DNA from: UBA964 sp037444685
GTDB lineage: Bacteria; Pseudomonadota; Gammaproteobacteria; Steroidobacterales; Steroidobacteraceae
DNA: 64,000 bases
Direction of reading: 5' to 3'
NCBI GenBank assembly: GCA_037444685.1
Contig: JBBILX010000005.1
Coordinates: 1-64,000 of the forward strand
Shown: positions 26,316 through 34,888 of the stretch, in pieces
Layout of the letters: the number at the start of each line of letters is the position of its first letter
Position numbering within the stretch: position 1 is the first letter of the stretch
Notes under the pieces: model-generated
Told to the model about the DNA's origin: nothing
Seen by the model: the letters and a program-made list of their open reading frames with translations, nothing else
Database searches by the model: none
Program-made: the position numbers and the translations under genes

Positions 26316-27806
26316 TTAACCCTCTATCCAGCCGCGCGCACGCTGGATCGCACGCGACCACTCCTGCATGCGGGACGCGGCCTCATCCCGACTCATCGCC
26401 GGTTCGAAGCGACGCTCGATCTGCCAGTGTGCCGCCACATCGGCCGGCGAGGTCCAGTAGCCGACCGCGAGGCCGGCCAGGTACGCCGCGCCGAGCGCGG
26501 TCGTTTCGATGACCTTGGGTCGGATCACCGGAACCCCGAGCAGGTCGGCCTGGAACTGCATCAGGAAGTCATTGCGCGCCGCGCCACCGTCGACGCGCAG
26601 CTCGCGCAGCCGTTGGCCGGCGTCGAGCTCCATCGCGTGCAGTACTTCGGCGCTCTGAAAGGCGATGGCCTCGAGCGCGGCCCGCGCGATGTGGCCGCGC
26701 GCGGTGCCGCGCGTGATGCCGAAGATCGAGCCGCGGGCGAACGGGTCCCAGTGCGGACTGCCGAGACCGGTGAAGGCCGGCACCAAGTAGACGCCGCCGT
26801 GATCCGGGACGCTCAGGGCCAGCGCCTCGATGTCGGACGAGTTCTCGAAGAAGCCGAGCCCGTCGCGCAGCCACTGTACCACCGCACCGCCGACGAACAC
26901 ACTGCCTTCGAGCACGTACTCGAGCGCGCCGCGCCGGCTGCAGGCGATGCTCGTGAGCAGCCGATGCCGCGAGTGCAGTGGCGCGCTGCCGGTGTGCATG
27001 AGGACGAAGCAGCCCGTGCCGTAGGTGATCTTGGCCATGCCCGGCTCGAAACAGGCCTGGCCGAACAGGGCCGCCTGCTGGTCGCCGGCAATGCCGGTCA
27101 ACGGTACCTCGACGCCATCGAGCACGGCGCGCAGGCCGTCGTCGGCCGAGGAGTCGCGTACCGTGGGCAGGCAGGCGCGCGGAATGTCGAGCAGCTGCAG
27201 CATCCAGTCGTCCCAGTCGCCGCCGGCAAGATTCAGCAGCAGTGTCCGGCTCGCGTTCGTGACGTCGGTGACATGACAGCGTCCCCCCGTAAGCTTCCAG
27301 GCGAGCCAACTGTCGATCGTGCCGAAACACAGTTCGCCGCGTTCGGCCCGCGCGCGCGCTCCGGGCAGGTGTTCGAGCAGCCAGGCAAGTTTGGTTCCTG
27401 AGAAGTACGGATCGAGCAGCAGTCCCGTGCGCGCCGCGATCTCGCGCTCGTGGCCCTCGGCACGCAGCCGCTGGCAGGGCTCCGCGGTCCGACGGTCCTG
27501 CCAGACGATCGCGCGTGCGAGCGGTGCGCCGCTGCGGCGATCCCACAGCAGCGTGGTCTCGCGCTGGTTCGTGATGCCGATGGCCGCGAGCTCCCCGGGC
27601 GTCGCGCCGGCGCTGCGGAGCACGTCGGCGATGGTCGCCGACTGGCTTGCCCAGATCTCGAGGGCATCGTGCTCGACCCAGCCCGACCGCGGGAAGTACT
27701 GCGGGAACTCGCGCTGCGCGAGCGCGGCGATCGAGCCATCGCGATCAAAGAGGATCGCGCGCGAGCTCGTCGTTCCCTGATCGAGTGCGAGTATCCAGCG
27801 CTTCAT
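26316..27806 (-). CDS. glpK: Glycerol kinase
   Basis: 496 residues, the usual GlpK length. ATG at 27806 overlaps the glpD stop (ATGA). FGGY-kinase motifs are complete: ILALDQGTTSSRAILFD at the start, NQRETTLLWD, the GIAGDQQAALFGQ nucleotide region, ITYGTGCFVLMHTG, and DGGAARNDFLMQFQAD near the C-terminus. It phosphorylates glycerol to sn-glycerol 3-phosphate in the cytoplasm. The order glpD-glpK in one overlapping unit links phosphorylation with oxidation. No glpF or glpR is in the window. Confidence 0.96.
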   Translation of the reverse strand: MKRWILALDQGTTSSRAILFDRDGSIAALAQREFPQYFPRSGWVEHDALEIWASQSATIADVLRSAGATPGELAAIGITNQRETTLLWDRRSGAPLARAIVWQDRRTAEPCQRLRAEGHEREIAARTGLLLDPYFSGTKLAWLLEHLPGARARAERGELCFGTIDSWLAWKLTGGRCHVTDVTNASRTLLLNLAGGDWDDWMLQLLDIPRACLPTVRDSSADDGLRAVLDGVEVPLTGIAGDQQAALFGQACFEPGMAKITYGTGCFVLMHTGSAPLHSRHRLLTSIACSRRGALEYVLEGSVFVGGAVVQWLRDGLGFFENSSDIEALALSVPDHGGVYLVPAFTGLGSPHWDPFARGSIFGITRGTARGHIARAALEAIAFQSAEVLHAMELDAGQRLRELRVDGGAARNDFLMQFQADLLGVPVIRPKVIETTALGAAYLAGLAVGYWTSPADVAAHWQIERRFEPAMSRDEAASRMQEWSRAIQRARGWIEG

Positions 27807-29305
27807 GTGTCGCTCCGCGTTTCGAACCACTCCTCGACGCGCGCGCGCGCTGCCGCGTCGCAGTGCAGGCCGAGCTTGCTGCGGCGCCAGAGCACGTCGT
27901 CGGCGCTGCGCGCCCACTCGGTGCGCCAGAGGTATTCGAGCTCGCGCTCATGCAGGCCCGGCGCAAGCTCCGCGCCGAGCTCCGCCGGGGTCTCGGCGCC
28001 ATCGAGCAGCGTGACCGCGCGCGTGCCGTAGGCGCGGGCGAGGCGTCGTCGCAGCCCCTCGGGCAGCCCAGGGTAGCGAGCGGCGAGTTCACGCACGAAC
28101 GCTTCGAAGTCGCCGCCGGGCAGGTCACCTCCCGGGAGCGTGGCCGTCCGGGTCCACGCCCGACCAGCATGCGCAAAGCGCGGTGCGAGCAATTCCATGG
28201 CTTCCTCGGCGAGCGCCCGGTAGGTCGTGATCTTGCCGCCGAAGACGCTCAGCAGCGGCGCCGGCGCGTCAGTCTGTTCGAGCGAGTAGTCGCGCGTGAC
28301 CGAGCGCGCCTCGTCGGCTTCGTCCTCGAGAAGAGGGCGGACTCCCGAGTAGCTCCAGACCACGTCTGCCTCACCGATCTGGCGGCGGAAATAGCGGTTC
28401 GACAGATCGCAGAGGTAGCGCGTCTCGGCGGCGTCGATCCTGACCTCCTGCGGCGCGCCTTCGTACTCGACGTCGGTCGTGCCGATCAGCGTGAACTCGT
28501 GCTCGTACGGAATCGCGAACACGATGCGCCGGTCGGGCGCCTGGAAGATGTAGGCATGGTCGTGTTCGAACAGTCGCGGCACCACGATGTGGCTGCCCTT
28601 GACGAGACGCAGGCCGTGCCGGCTCCGCGACGGCGTCGCCGCGGCGAGGAAGCTCGCCGCCCACGGCCCCGTCGCATTGACCGCGGCCCGAAAACGGCGC
28701 TGCTCGAACCGTCCGGTGCCGTCGCGGAGCGTGGCCAGCCATTGCCCTCCGGACACTTCGAGCCGCTCGCAGCGCGTCCGGGTGCGCACCGCTGCGCCGC
28801 GCTCGGCGGCGTCGAGCGCGTTGAGCACGACTAGGCGCGCATCATCGACCCAGCCGTCCGAATAGACGAAGCCGCGGCGGAAGCGTCCGTTCAGCGCGGC
28901 GCCCGCGACGTGCGTGCGCAGATCGACGCCACGGGAGCCCGGCAGCCGCCGCCGCTTCGCAAGGTGGTCATAGAGGAACAGTCCGGTACGGATCATCCAT
29001 GCCGGCCGCAGGTGCGAGTCGTGGGGCATCACGAAACGCAAGGGCCACATGATGTGCGGTGCGCTCGCGAGCAGCACCTCGCGCTCCCGCAGCGCCTTGC
29101 GGACGAGGCCGAAGTGGTAGAACTCGAGATAGCGCAACCCACCGTGGATCAGCTTCGTCGAGGCCGAGGACGTGTGCGCGGCGAGGTCGTCCTGCTCGCA
29201 GAGCAGCACGGACAGCCCGCGCCCGGCGGCGTCGCGCGCAATGCCGGCGCCGTTGATGCCGCCGCCGACGACGAGCAGATCGACGAGCTCCGGAATGGCA
29301 ATCAT
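27803..29305 (-). CDS. glpD: Aerobic glycerol-3-phosphate dehydrogenase
   Basis: 500 residues from ATG at 29305 (a TTG nine bases upstream is possible). The FAD-binding GGGINGAGIARDAAGRG opens the protein; SSASTKLIHGGLRYLE, PHIMWPLRFVMPHD, ATGPWAASF and SVFGGKITTYR are hallmark GlpD segments. It oxidises glycerol 3-phosphate to dihydroxyacetone phosphate and passes electrons to quinone at the inner membrane. First gene of the glpDK unit. Confidence 0.96.
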   Translation of the reverse strand: MIAIPELVDLLVVGGGINGAGIARDAAGRGLSVLLCEQDDLAAHTSSASTKLIHGGLRYLEFYHFGLVRKALREREVLLASAPHIMWPLRFVMPHDSHLRPAWMIRTGLFLYDHLAKRRRLPGSRGVDLRTHVAGAALNGRFRRGFVYSDGWVDDARLVVLNALDAAERGAAVRTRTRCERLEVSGGQWLATLRDGTGRFEQRRFRAAVNATGPWAASFLAAATPSRSRHGLRLVKGSHIVVPRLFEHDHAYIFQAPDRRIVFAIPYEHEFTLIGTTDVEYEGAPQEVRIDAAETRYLCDLSNRYFRRQIGEADVVWSYSGVRPLLEDEADEARSVTRDYSLEQTDAPAPLLSVFGGKITTYRALAEEAMELLAPRFAHAGRAWTRTATLPGGDLPGGDFEAFVRELAARYPGLPEGLRRRLARAYGTRAVTLLDGAETPAELGAELAPGLHERELEYLWRTEWARSADDVLWRRSKLGLHCDAAARARVEEWFETRSDT

Positions 29306-29406
29306 CGTCCCCAAGGTACCATCGTGTGGCGCCTAGATCAGGCCGTCCTCACGCGGGAACCCTTGGCTCGCGGCGCCATCAAATCCAAATGTAAGGAGGG
29401 ATCAAG

Positions 29407-29838
29407 ATGCAGAAGCGCATGTCGCCTGTCCTGACGGCATTCGTCCTGGCAGGAGCGCTCGCGCTCGCGGGCTGCGCCACGGGCCTCGACAGGCTTGCGG
29501 GCGATACGCCACTCGAGCGCTACTCGGCCTACGCGGGCGAGCCGGTGGACCGCTTCACGGCCTTCAACGTCACCGGCTGGACGGCTTTGTCGCGCAACAA
29601 GCTCGTGGTCTGGTCGGGCGTCAACGACGCACACCTGCTCACGGTCTGGGATACCTGCCGGGATCTGGAGTTCGCCGACAGGATCCGCATCACGCAGACC
29701 GGCTCGTCGATCTCGCGGTTCGACAAGGTCATCGTGCGTGGCGAACGCTGCCCGATCACCGAGATCCGCCCGGTCGACGTCAAGCAGATGCGCGCCGATC
29801 GCGAGGCCGCGAAGGCCGGCAGCGGCGACGGCAGCTGA
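29407..29838 (+). CDS. DUF6491-like lipoprotein
   Basis: 143 residues. The start is fixed by AAGGAGG at 29393-29399, seven bases before ATG. Signal peptide II with lipobox LAGC (cysteine 22). The mature part has two cysteines (WDTCRDLEF and GERCPITEI) that could form a disulfide, as in small DUF6491 family proteins common in gammaproteobacteria. Function unknown; predicted to be anchored in the outer or inner membrane facing the periplasm. The C-terminus is short and charged. Confidence 0.85.
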   Translation: MQKRMSPVLTAFVLAGALALAGCATGLDRLAGDTPLERYSAYAGEPVDRFTAFNVTGWTALSRNKLVVWSGVNDAHLLTVWDTCRDLEFADRIRITQTGSSISRFDKVIVRGERCPITEIRPVDVKQMRADREAAKAGSGDGS

Positions 29839-29883
29839 GGGCGCGGGCCGACGGACCGCGCGGGCGCGGCATCGATTCGCGGT

Positions 29884-29906
29884 GTCCGGCCGCAACGGCG
29901 CCGGAC
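29884..29906 (+). terminator. Possible hairpin after the lipoprotein gene
   Basis: GTCCGGC (29884-29890) can pair with GCCGGAC (29900-29906) around a nine-base loop, 45 bases after the lipoprotein stop. There is no T tract, so intrinsic termination is uncertain. Confidence 0.3.
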
Positions 29907-29966
29907 CGTCACGACCCTCTGGCGACTGCGGCGGGCACGTGCGCTTTGCGCTAAGGTGACGCCCCG

Positions 29967-31763
29967 ATGAGCCACACTCGCCCGAGGGCGTCCCGCCCCG
30001 CTGCACGCCTCCCGTTCGTACTCGCCGCCGCGCTTGCGTTCCTGTGCGCGGCCTGCACGCACGGTCCGCCCCCGGCGGGCAGCGAGCGTGCCGACGGCCC
30101 CGCGCTCGACCCGCGGCGTGAAGCGGCGCCCGCGCGCGGCTGGCAGGCCGGAGCGATGGTCGCAGCGGCGAACCCGCTCGCGGTCGACGCAGGTCTCGAG
30201 ATCCTGCGCGCCGGCGGCTCGGCAGTCGACGCAGCGATCGCCGTGCAGGCGGTGCTCGGTCTCGTCGAGCCGCAGTCATCGGGCATCGGTGGTGGGGCGT
30301 TCATGATGCATTACGATGCCGCGACCGGCGACGTCGTCAGCTACGACGGCCGCGAGGTCGCGCCGGCCGGCGCGACGCCGCAACTGTTCCTCGACAGCGA
30401 GGGCAGGCCCCTGCCGTTCTGGGACGCCGTGCAGAGCGGTCGCTCGGTCGGCGTCCCGGGCGTCGTCGCGATGCTCGAGCTCGCACACCGCGAGCAGGGG
30501 CGTCTGCCATGGGCGAGGTCGTGGCAGCCGGCGATCCGGCTCGCGCGCGAGGGATTCGCGGTGCCGCCACGCCTCGCCGCCATGCTGCGGATGGGCGCTG
30601 GCAGACTGGCGCCCGACGCGGTTCGCTATTTCACGCGAGCAGACGGCGCAGGCCTCGTCGGTCTCGGCGACCGGCTCAGCAACCCCGACTATGCGCGCAC
30701 GCTCGAGCGCATCGCCGCACGAGGCGGCCGCGGCTTCTACGAGGGGCCGGTGGCCGAGGCGATGGTCGCAGCCGCAGGCCGCGAGCCGCTGCCCGGGACG
30801 CTCTCGCTGGAGGATCTGCGCGATTACCGCGCGGTGCGACACGAGCCGCTCTGCCGTGGCTACCGGATCTACCTCGTCTGCGGCATGCGGCCGCCGTCCT
30901 CCGGCGGTGTCGCCGTGCTCGCGATCCTCGGCCTGCTCGAGCACCGCAACTCGCAGCGTCCCGAGGTGCCTGAGGTCGACCGCTGGCACGAGTTCATCGA
31001 GGCGCAGCGCCTCGCCTATGCGGACCGCGACCTCTACGTCGCCGACGATCGCTTCGTCGGCGTGCCGCTCGAGGGACTGCTCGAGCGCGACTACCTGCGC
31101 TCGCGCGCCGCGCTGATCGATTCGCAGCGCGCGCTCGCGCGCGTCGAGGCCGGTCGGCCGCCGGGAGCGCCGAGCCGCGGGGTCGATGCGAGCGGCGGGA
31201 ACACGGGCACGAGCCATTTCGTGATCGTCGACACCCGCGGCAACGTCGTTTCGATGACGACGACCGTGGAGTCGGTGTTCGGATCGCAACGGATGGCGGC
31301 CGGGTTCTTCCTCAACAACCAGCTCACCGACTTTTCCTTTCGCGTCGTCGACGAGGCGGGTCGACCGATCGCCAACGCGCCTGCGCCGCGCAAGAAGCCG
31401 CGCTCGTCGATGTCCCCAACGCTGGTGTTCGAGAACGGCGGCTTCCGCCTCGCGGTCGGCTCCCCGGGCGGCAACGCGATCATCGCCTACGTCGCCAAGG
31501 CGCTCGTCGGCACGCTCGACTGGGGACTGACGCCACAGCAGGCCATCGAGTTGCCGAACGTAATCGCACGCGGCACCGCGGTCGTCGAGCCGGGCAAGAT
31601 GAGTGCCGAACTCGTGGCGGCGTTGCGCGCGCGCGGGCAGGAGATGCGCGAGGCCCGTGGCGCCGAGGGCTCCGGGCTGCATGCGATCATGCTGACCGCG
31701 GACGGGCGCCTGCTCGGGGCCGCCGATCCGCGCCGCGACGGTGTGGCTCGCGCGCTGCCGTAA
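29967..31763 (+). CDS. ggt: Gamma-glutamyltransferase
   Basis: 598 residues. N-terminal signal with lipobox-like LCAAC (cysteine 30), so probably a periplasmic lipoprotein. The large-subunit part includes GGSAVDAAIAVQAVLGLVEPQSSGIGGG (split motif of the family). Autocleavage is expected before Thr415 in the GTSHFVIVD segment, with SMTTTVESVFGS and NNQLTDFS following in the small subunit. It hydrolyses or transfers gamma-glutamyl groups, mainly from glutathione. Separate promoter likely. The gene is not part of the gamma-glutamylputrescine cluster 8 kb away. Confidence 0.94.
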   Translation: MSHTRPRASRPAARLPFVLAAALAFLCAACTHGPPPAGSERADGPALDPRREAAPARGWQAGAMVAAANPLAVDAGLEILRAGGSAVDAAIAVQAVLGLVEPQSSGIGGGAFMMHYDAATGDVVSYDGREVAPAGATPQLFLDSEGRPLPFWDAVQSGRSVGVPGVVAMLELAHREQGRLPWARSWQPAIRLAREGFAVPPRLAAMLRMGAGRLAPDAVRYFTRADGAGLVGLGDRLSNPDYARTLERIAARGGRGFYEGPVAEAMVAAAGREPLPGTLSLEDLRDYRAVRHEPLCRGYRIYLVCGMRPPSSGGVAVLAILGLLEHRNSQRPEVPEVDRWHEFIEAQRLAYADRDLYVADDRFVGVPLEGLLERDYLRSRAALIDSQRALARVEAGRPPGAPSRGVDASGGNTGTSHFVIVDTRGNVVSMTTTVESVFGSQRMAAGFFLNNQLTDFSFRVVDEAGRPIANAPAPRKKPRSSMSPTLVFENGGFRLAVGSPGGNAIIAYVAKALVGTLDWGLTPQQAIELPNVIARGTAVVEPGKMSAELVAALRARGQEMREARGAEGSGLHAIMLTADGRLLGAADPRRDGVARALP

Positions 31764-31804
31764 TCCGTGCTTCGGACGCGGCAGTCGTCTAGACTGGCAA
31801 AGTT

Positions 31805-31827
31805 CTGCGCCGCGTTGTGCGGCGCAG
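31805..31827 (+). repeat. Perfect 9-bp hairpin between ggt and the desaturase gene
   Basis: CTGCGCCGC (31805-31813) and GCGGCGCAG (31819-31827) form a perfect stem with loop GTTGT. No T tract follows. It may be a weak terminator for ggt or part of the desaturase leader; the desaturase ATG is 22 bases further on. Confidence 0.45.
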
Positions 31828-31849
31828 CATCAGGCAGTGGAGAGGGCGG

Positions 31850-32920
31850 ATGACTGAGACGAATCCGAGCCGCAAGGCGCTGCTGAACGCCTTCGATGGC
31901 ACCGGCCTCGCGAGGCCGTTGGCCATTCTGCTTCTGGACCTCGCCGTGTTCGGCGGTGGACTGGCGCTCGTGCTGCTCGGCAGCCTGTGGCTCAAGCTCA
32001 TCGGCTCGGTACTGATCACGGCCGGCATCGTACGTCTGTTCCTGATCGGCCACGACGCGTGCCACGGCAGCTTCTTCCGCAGTGCCGCGCTCAATCGCAT
32101 CTTCGGCCGCATCGCCTTCCTGCCGTCGCTGACCGCTTACAGCCTCTGGGACGTCGGCCACAACGTCGCGCACCATGGCTTCAATAACCTCAAGGGCCGC
32201 GATCAGGTCTGGGCGCCTTTCTCGAAGGAAGAGTTCGACCGCCTGCCGGCCTATCGACGCGTGCTCGAGCGCGTCTACCGTTCGGGCGTCGGCTGGGGTC
32301 TCTACTATTTCCTCGAACTGTGGTGGAAGAAGCTCTACTTCGCGACCAGGAAGCAGATCGGCTCGAGTCGCCGTGAGTACAAGCTCGACAGTCTGCTGGT
32401 GACAGCCGGCCTGGCCGGCTGGATCGCGCTGGTCGCCGGGGTGGCCCACGCAACCGGGCAGAGCGTCTGGCTGCTCTCGATCCTTGGCATCGTGATCCCG
32501 TTCGCGCTCTGGAACGTCATCATGGGCTTCGTGGTGTTCGTGCACCACACGCACCCGAGGATTGCATGGTTCGCCAAGAGGCAGGAGTGGCAGCGCTGTC
32601 GCGCATACCTGACTGCCACGGTGCAGGTCAGACTGCCTCTAGGCCTCGACCGGCTGCTGCACAACATCATGGAGCACAACGCGCACCACGTGAACCCGCG
32701 CATCCCGATGTTCGCGCTGCGGCGCGCGCAGCAGGCGCTGCGCGAGCGCTTTGCAACCGAGGTGCACGCCTACCGGCTCGGGTGGCGGTCCTATGTCGAT
32801 TGCGTTCGCCGCTGCAAGCTGTACGACTACGCCAACCACGCCTGGCTCGATTTCCGCGGTCGGGTGACCGCGCGCGTGCAGCTCATGCCGGCAGCGCCGC
32901 CGGCCGCGGCCGCAGCGTGA
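31850..32920 (+). CDS. Membrane fatty acid desaturase (delta-12/omega-6 type)
   Basis: 356 residues from ATG at 31850 with GGAG about ten bases upstream. Three histidine boxes are present: H68DACH72, H104NVAHH109 and, near residue 285, HNAHH. Helices at about 22-62 and 180-235 flank them. Such di-iron enzymes introduce a double bond into acyl chains in the membrane, using electrons from an external donor. The 3' end overlaps the convergent MOSC gene by 38 bases. Confidence 0.92.
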   Translation: MTETNPSRKALLNAFDGTGLARPLAILLLDLAVFGGGLALVLLGSLWLKLIGSVLITAGIVRLFLIGHDACHGSFFRSAALNRIFGRIAFLPSLTAYSLWDVGHNVAHHGFNNLKGRDQVWAPFSKEEFDRLPAYRRVLERVYRSGVGWGLYYFLELWWKKLYFATRKQIGSSRREYKLDSLLVTAGLAGWIALVAGVAHATGQSVWLLSILGIVIPFALWNVIMGFVVFVHHTHPRIAWFAKRQEWQRCRAYLTATVQVRLPLGLDRLLHNIMEHNAHHVNPRIPMFALRRAQQALRERFATEVHAYRLGWRSYVDCVRRCKLYDYANHAWLDFRGRVTARVQLMPAAPPAAAAA

Positions 32921-33734
32921 GCGCCTCGCCGGCGCGCACCCGTCGACCGACGCCGGCGACGATCACCGCGTTCTGGCCGAAGGTGACGCCGCGGAGTTCG
33001 CGGTCGAAGCGATAGCTGCGCAGCACCGGCAGCGGATTCACGCCCGCTGCGCCCGTCGCGGGGTCGACGGCCGTCGTCGAACAGCGTGTGCAGGCCTTGA
33101 CGAGCCGCAGCGTCCAGCCGTCGCCGACGATCTCCGCTGTCGCGTCCTCGGCATAGGCCGGCGGCCCGTCGATCACGACATTGGGCCGGAAGCGCTCCAT
33201 CGACAGCCGCTGGCCGTCGGGCATCCGTCGCTGCAGGTCGGCGAGCGATGCCGTGTTGCAGACGAGCAGCGGAAACGCGTCGGGAAAGTCGACGGATGCC
33301 GGCACTGTGCCGCGCCATCGCGCGTCCGGCTCCCGGCGCATCGAGGTCGCCGCGCGGACGATGGCGGCCTCCGTCCCGAGCAGTGCGCTGATCCAGGCCG
33401 CGGACTCGGCGCCGCAGTCGAATGCGGCGACCTCGTCGTCCCATATCCGCACCGCCCGCAAAGCCGCGGCGTCATCCGGCCACCCGAACGGCAGCTCGAG
33501 CGGCGCCATGCCCGGCGCGGTCAGCTCCAGCGCCGCGGCGCCGAGCGCCGTACGCACGAGCGCAAGCCGAGGATGCGTGCGCTGTGTCAGGAACCGACCC
33601 GCGGCATCCACGATCATCCAGTGCCGGTCGTACTCGATTCCGCGCGCGCCGAGCGTCGCGGATTCGAGTGCGATCCCCGCGCAGGACTTGACGGGGTAGA
33701 CGTGCAAGGAGCGCAGGCGGGCGTCCGCAGCCAT
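32883..33734 (-). CDS. MOSC domain protein (YcbX-like)
   Basis: 283 residues. N-terminal MOSC beta-barrel domain (LHVYPVKSCAGI, GIEYDRHWMIVD, LTQRTHPRLAL) and C-terminal MOSC core (MERFRPNVVIDG, the Mo-binding cysteine region KACTRCSTTAVDPATG, NPLPVLRSYR). YcbX/mARC-like proteins carry a molybdenum cofactor and reduce N-hydroxylated compounds. The 2Fe-2S domain of E. coli YcbX is absent, so a separate electron donor would be needed. Divergent from lptF. Confidence 0.9.
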   Translation of the reverse strand: MAADARLRSLHVYPVKSCAGIALESATLGARGIEYDRHWMIVDAAGRFLTQRTHPRLALVRTALGAAALELTAPGMAPLELPFGWPDDAAALRAVRIWDDEVAAFDCGAESAAWISALLGTEAAIVRAATSMRREPDARWRGTVPASVDFPDAFPLLVCNTASLADLQRRMPDGQRLSMERFRPNVVIDGPPAYAEDATAEIVGDGWTLRLVKACTRCSTTAVDPATGAAGVNPLPVLRSYRFDRELRGVTFGQNAVIVAGVGRRVRAGEALTLRPRPAALPA

Positions 33735-33790
33735 CGTCGCAGTGTAGCGCGCGATGGAGCCGCCAGCGGGCGGCGGCTATGCTTGCCTGC

Positions 33791-34888
33791 ATGATGGTGT
33801 TCCAGCGCTACGTGGGCCGCGAGATCCTGATCGCGGTCGGCGGCGTCACGGGTGTGCTGCTCGCGATCCTGCTCACCAACCAGCTGGTCGCCGTGCTGCG
33901 CCGCGCCGCCGAGGGACAGATTCCCACCTCGGTCGTGACCGAACTGCTCTGGCTCGGCGCGGCTCGCAACGTCACGGTGATCCTGCCCGTAGGGCTGCTG
34001 CTCGGTGTCGTGATCGCGCTCGGCCGCCTGTATCACGACAGCGAAATGACCGCGGCACGCGCCTGCGGGATCGGCGACCGTGCGGTGTTCGTGCCGGTGC
34101 TCGGGCTCGGCCTGACACTCGCGGCGCTGGCCGCCTGGCTGGCCAACATGGCGGCACCGCAGGCCGCGCAGCGCGTGTTCGAGATCCGCGCCGAGGCGGA
34201 CCGTACCGCCGCCGTGCGCGGACTTGCGCCCGGACGTTTCCGCACCCTCGGCGGCAACACGACGCTCTACTTCGAGGAAAGCGGCGCGGACGGCATGCTG
34301 CGTGAGGTCTTCATCCACCAGACCGATCCGGTGAGCGGCCGGATCGCCGTCACCACGGCCGATTCGGCGACCTACCGTCCGGCCGCGGATGGGCTGACCT
34401 GGGTCGTGACGCTGCAGAACGGGCGACGGCGCGAGGGCATCCCCGGCGAAGCGCAGTGGCGCACGCTCGAGTTCGCCGAGCAGCTCATTCCAGTCCGGCT
34501 CGGCAGCGCTCCGACGCCGCAGCAACGTGTCGACAGCCTGCCGACGCTGGCGCTCGCGCGATCGAGCGAGCCGCGCGAGACGGCCGAGTTTCACTGGCGT
34601 CTCGCCATGCCGATCATGGTGCTGGTGTTCGCGGTCCTCAGCGTGCCACTGTCGCGGCTCGCGCCGCGCCAGGGTCGCTATGGTCGCGTGCCCTGGGCCC
34701 TGCTCGTTTACTTTGTCTATGTCAATCTTCTCACCGCCGGCCAGACCTGGCTCGAGCGCGGCGTGATCCCGGCCTGGAGCGGACTGTGGTGGGCGCATGG
34801 GCTCGCCGCGGCGCTCTGCATCATGTTGCTCTGGCGTTCGCTGCGGCTCGCGCTGCTCGGGGTGCGCTCCAGTCCGGGAAAGGCCTGA
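33791..34888 (+). CDS. lptF: LPS export ABC transporter permease LptF
   Basis: 365 residues from ATG at 33791; an in-frame ATG at 33779 is possible and neither has a clear Shine-Dalgarno sequence. The YjgP/YjgQ architecture is plain: helices at about 12-32, 52-75 and 98-118, a periplasmic beta-jellyroll at about 125-265, then three C-terminal helices (MPIMVLVFAVLSVPLSRLAPRQGRYGR). LptF with LptG pulls LPS from the inner membrane to the Lpt bridge. LptG is normally next door but here the neighbour is an unrelated convergent transporter that overlaps the last 68 bases. Confidence 0.9.
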   Translation: MMVFQRYVGREILIAVGGVTGVLLAILLTNQLVAVLRRAAEGQIPTSVVTELLWLGAARNVTVILPVGLLLGVVIALGRLYHDSEMTAARACGIGDRAVFVPVLGLGLTLAALAAWLANMAAPQAAQRVFEIRAEADRTAAVRGLAPGRFRTLGGNTTLYFEESGADGMLREVFIHQTDPVSGRIAVTTADSATYRPAADGLTWVVTLQNGRRREGIPGEAQWRTLEFAEQLIPVRLGSAPTPQQRVDSLPTLALARSSEPRETAEFHWRLAMPIMVLVFAVLSVPLSRLAPRQGRYGRVPWALLVYFVYVNLLTAGQTWLERGVIPAWSGLWWAHGLAAALCIMLLWRSLRLALLGVRSSPGKA

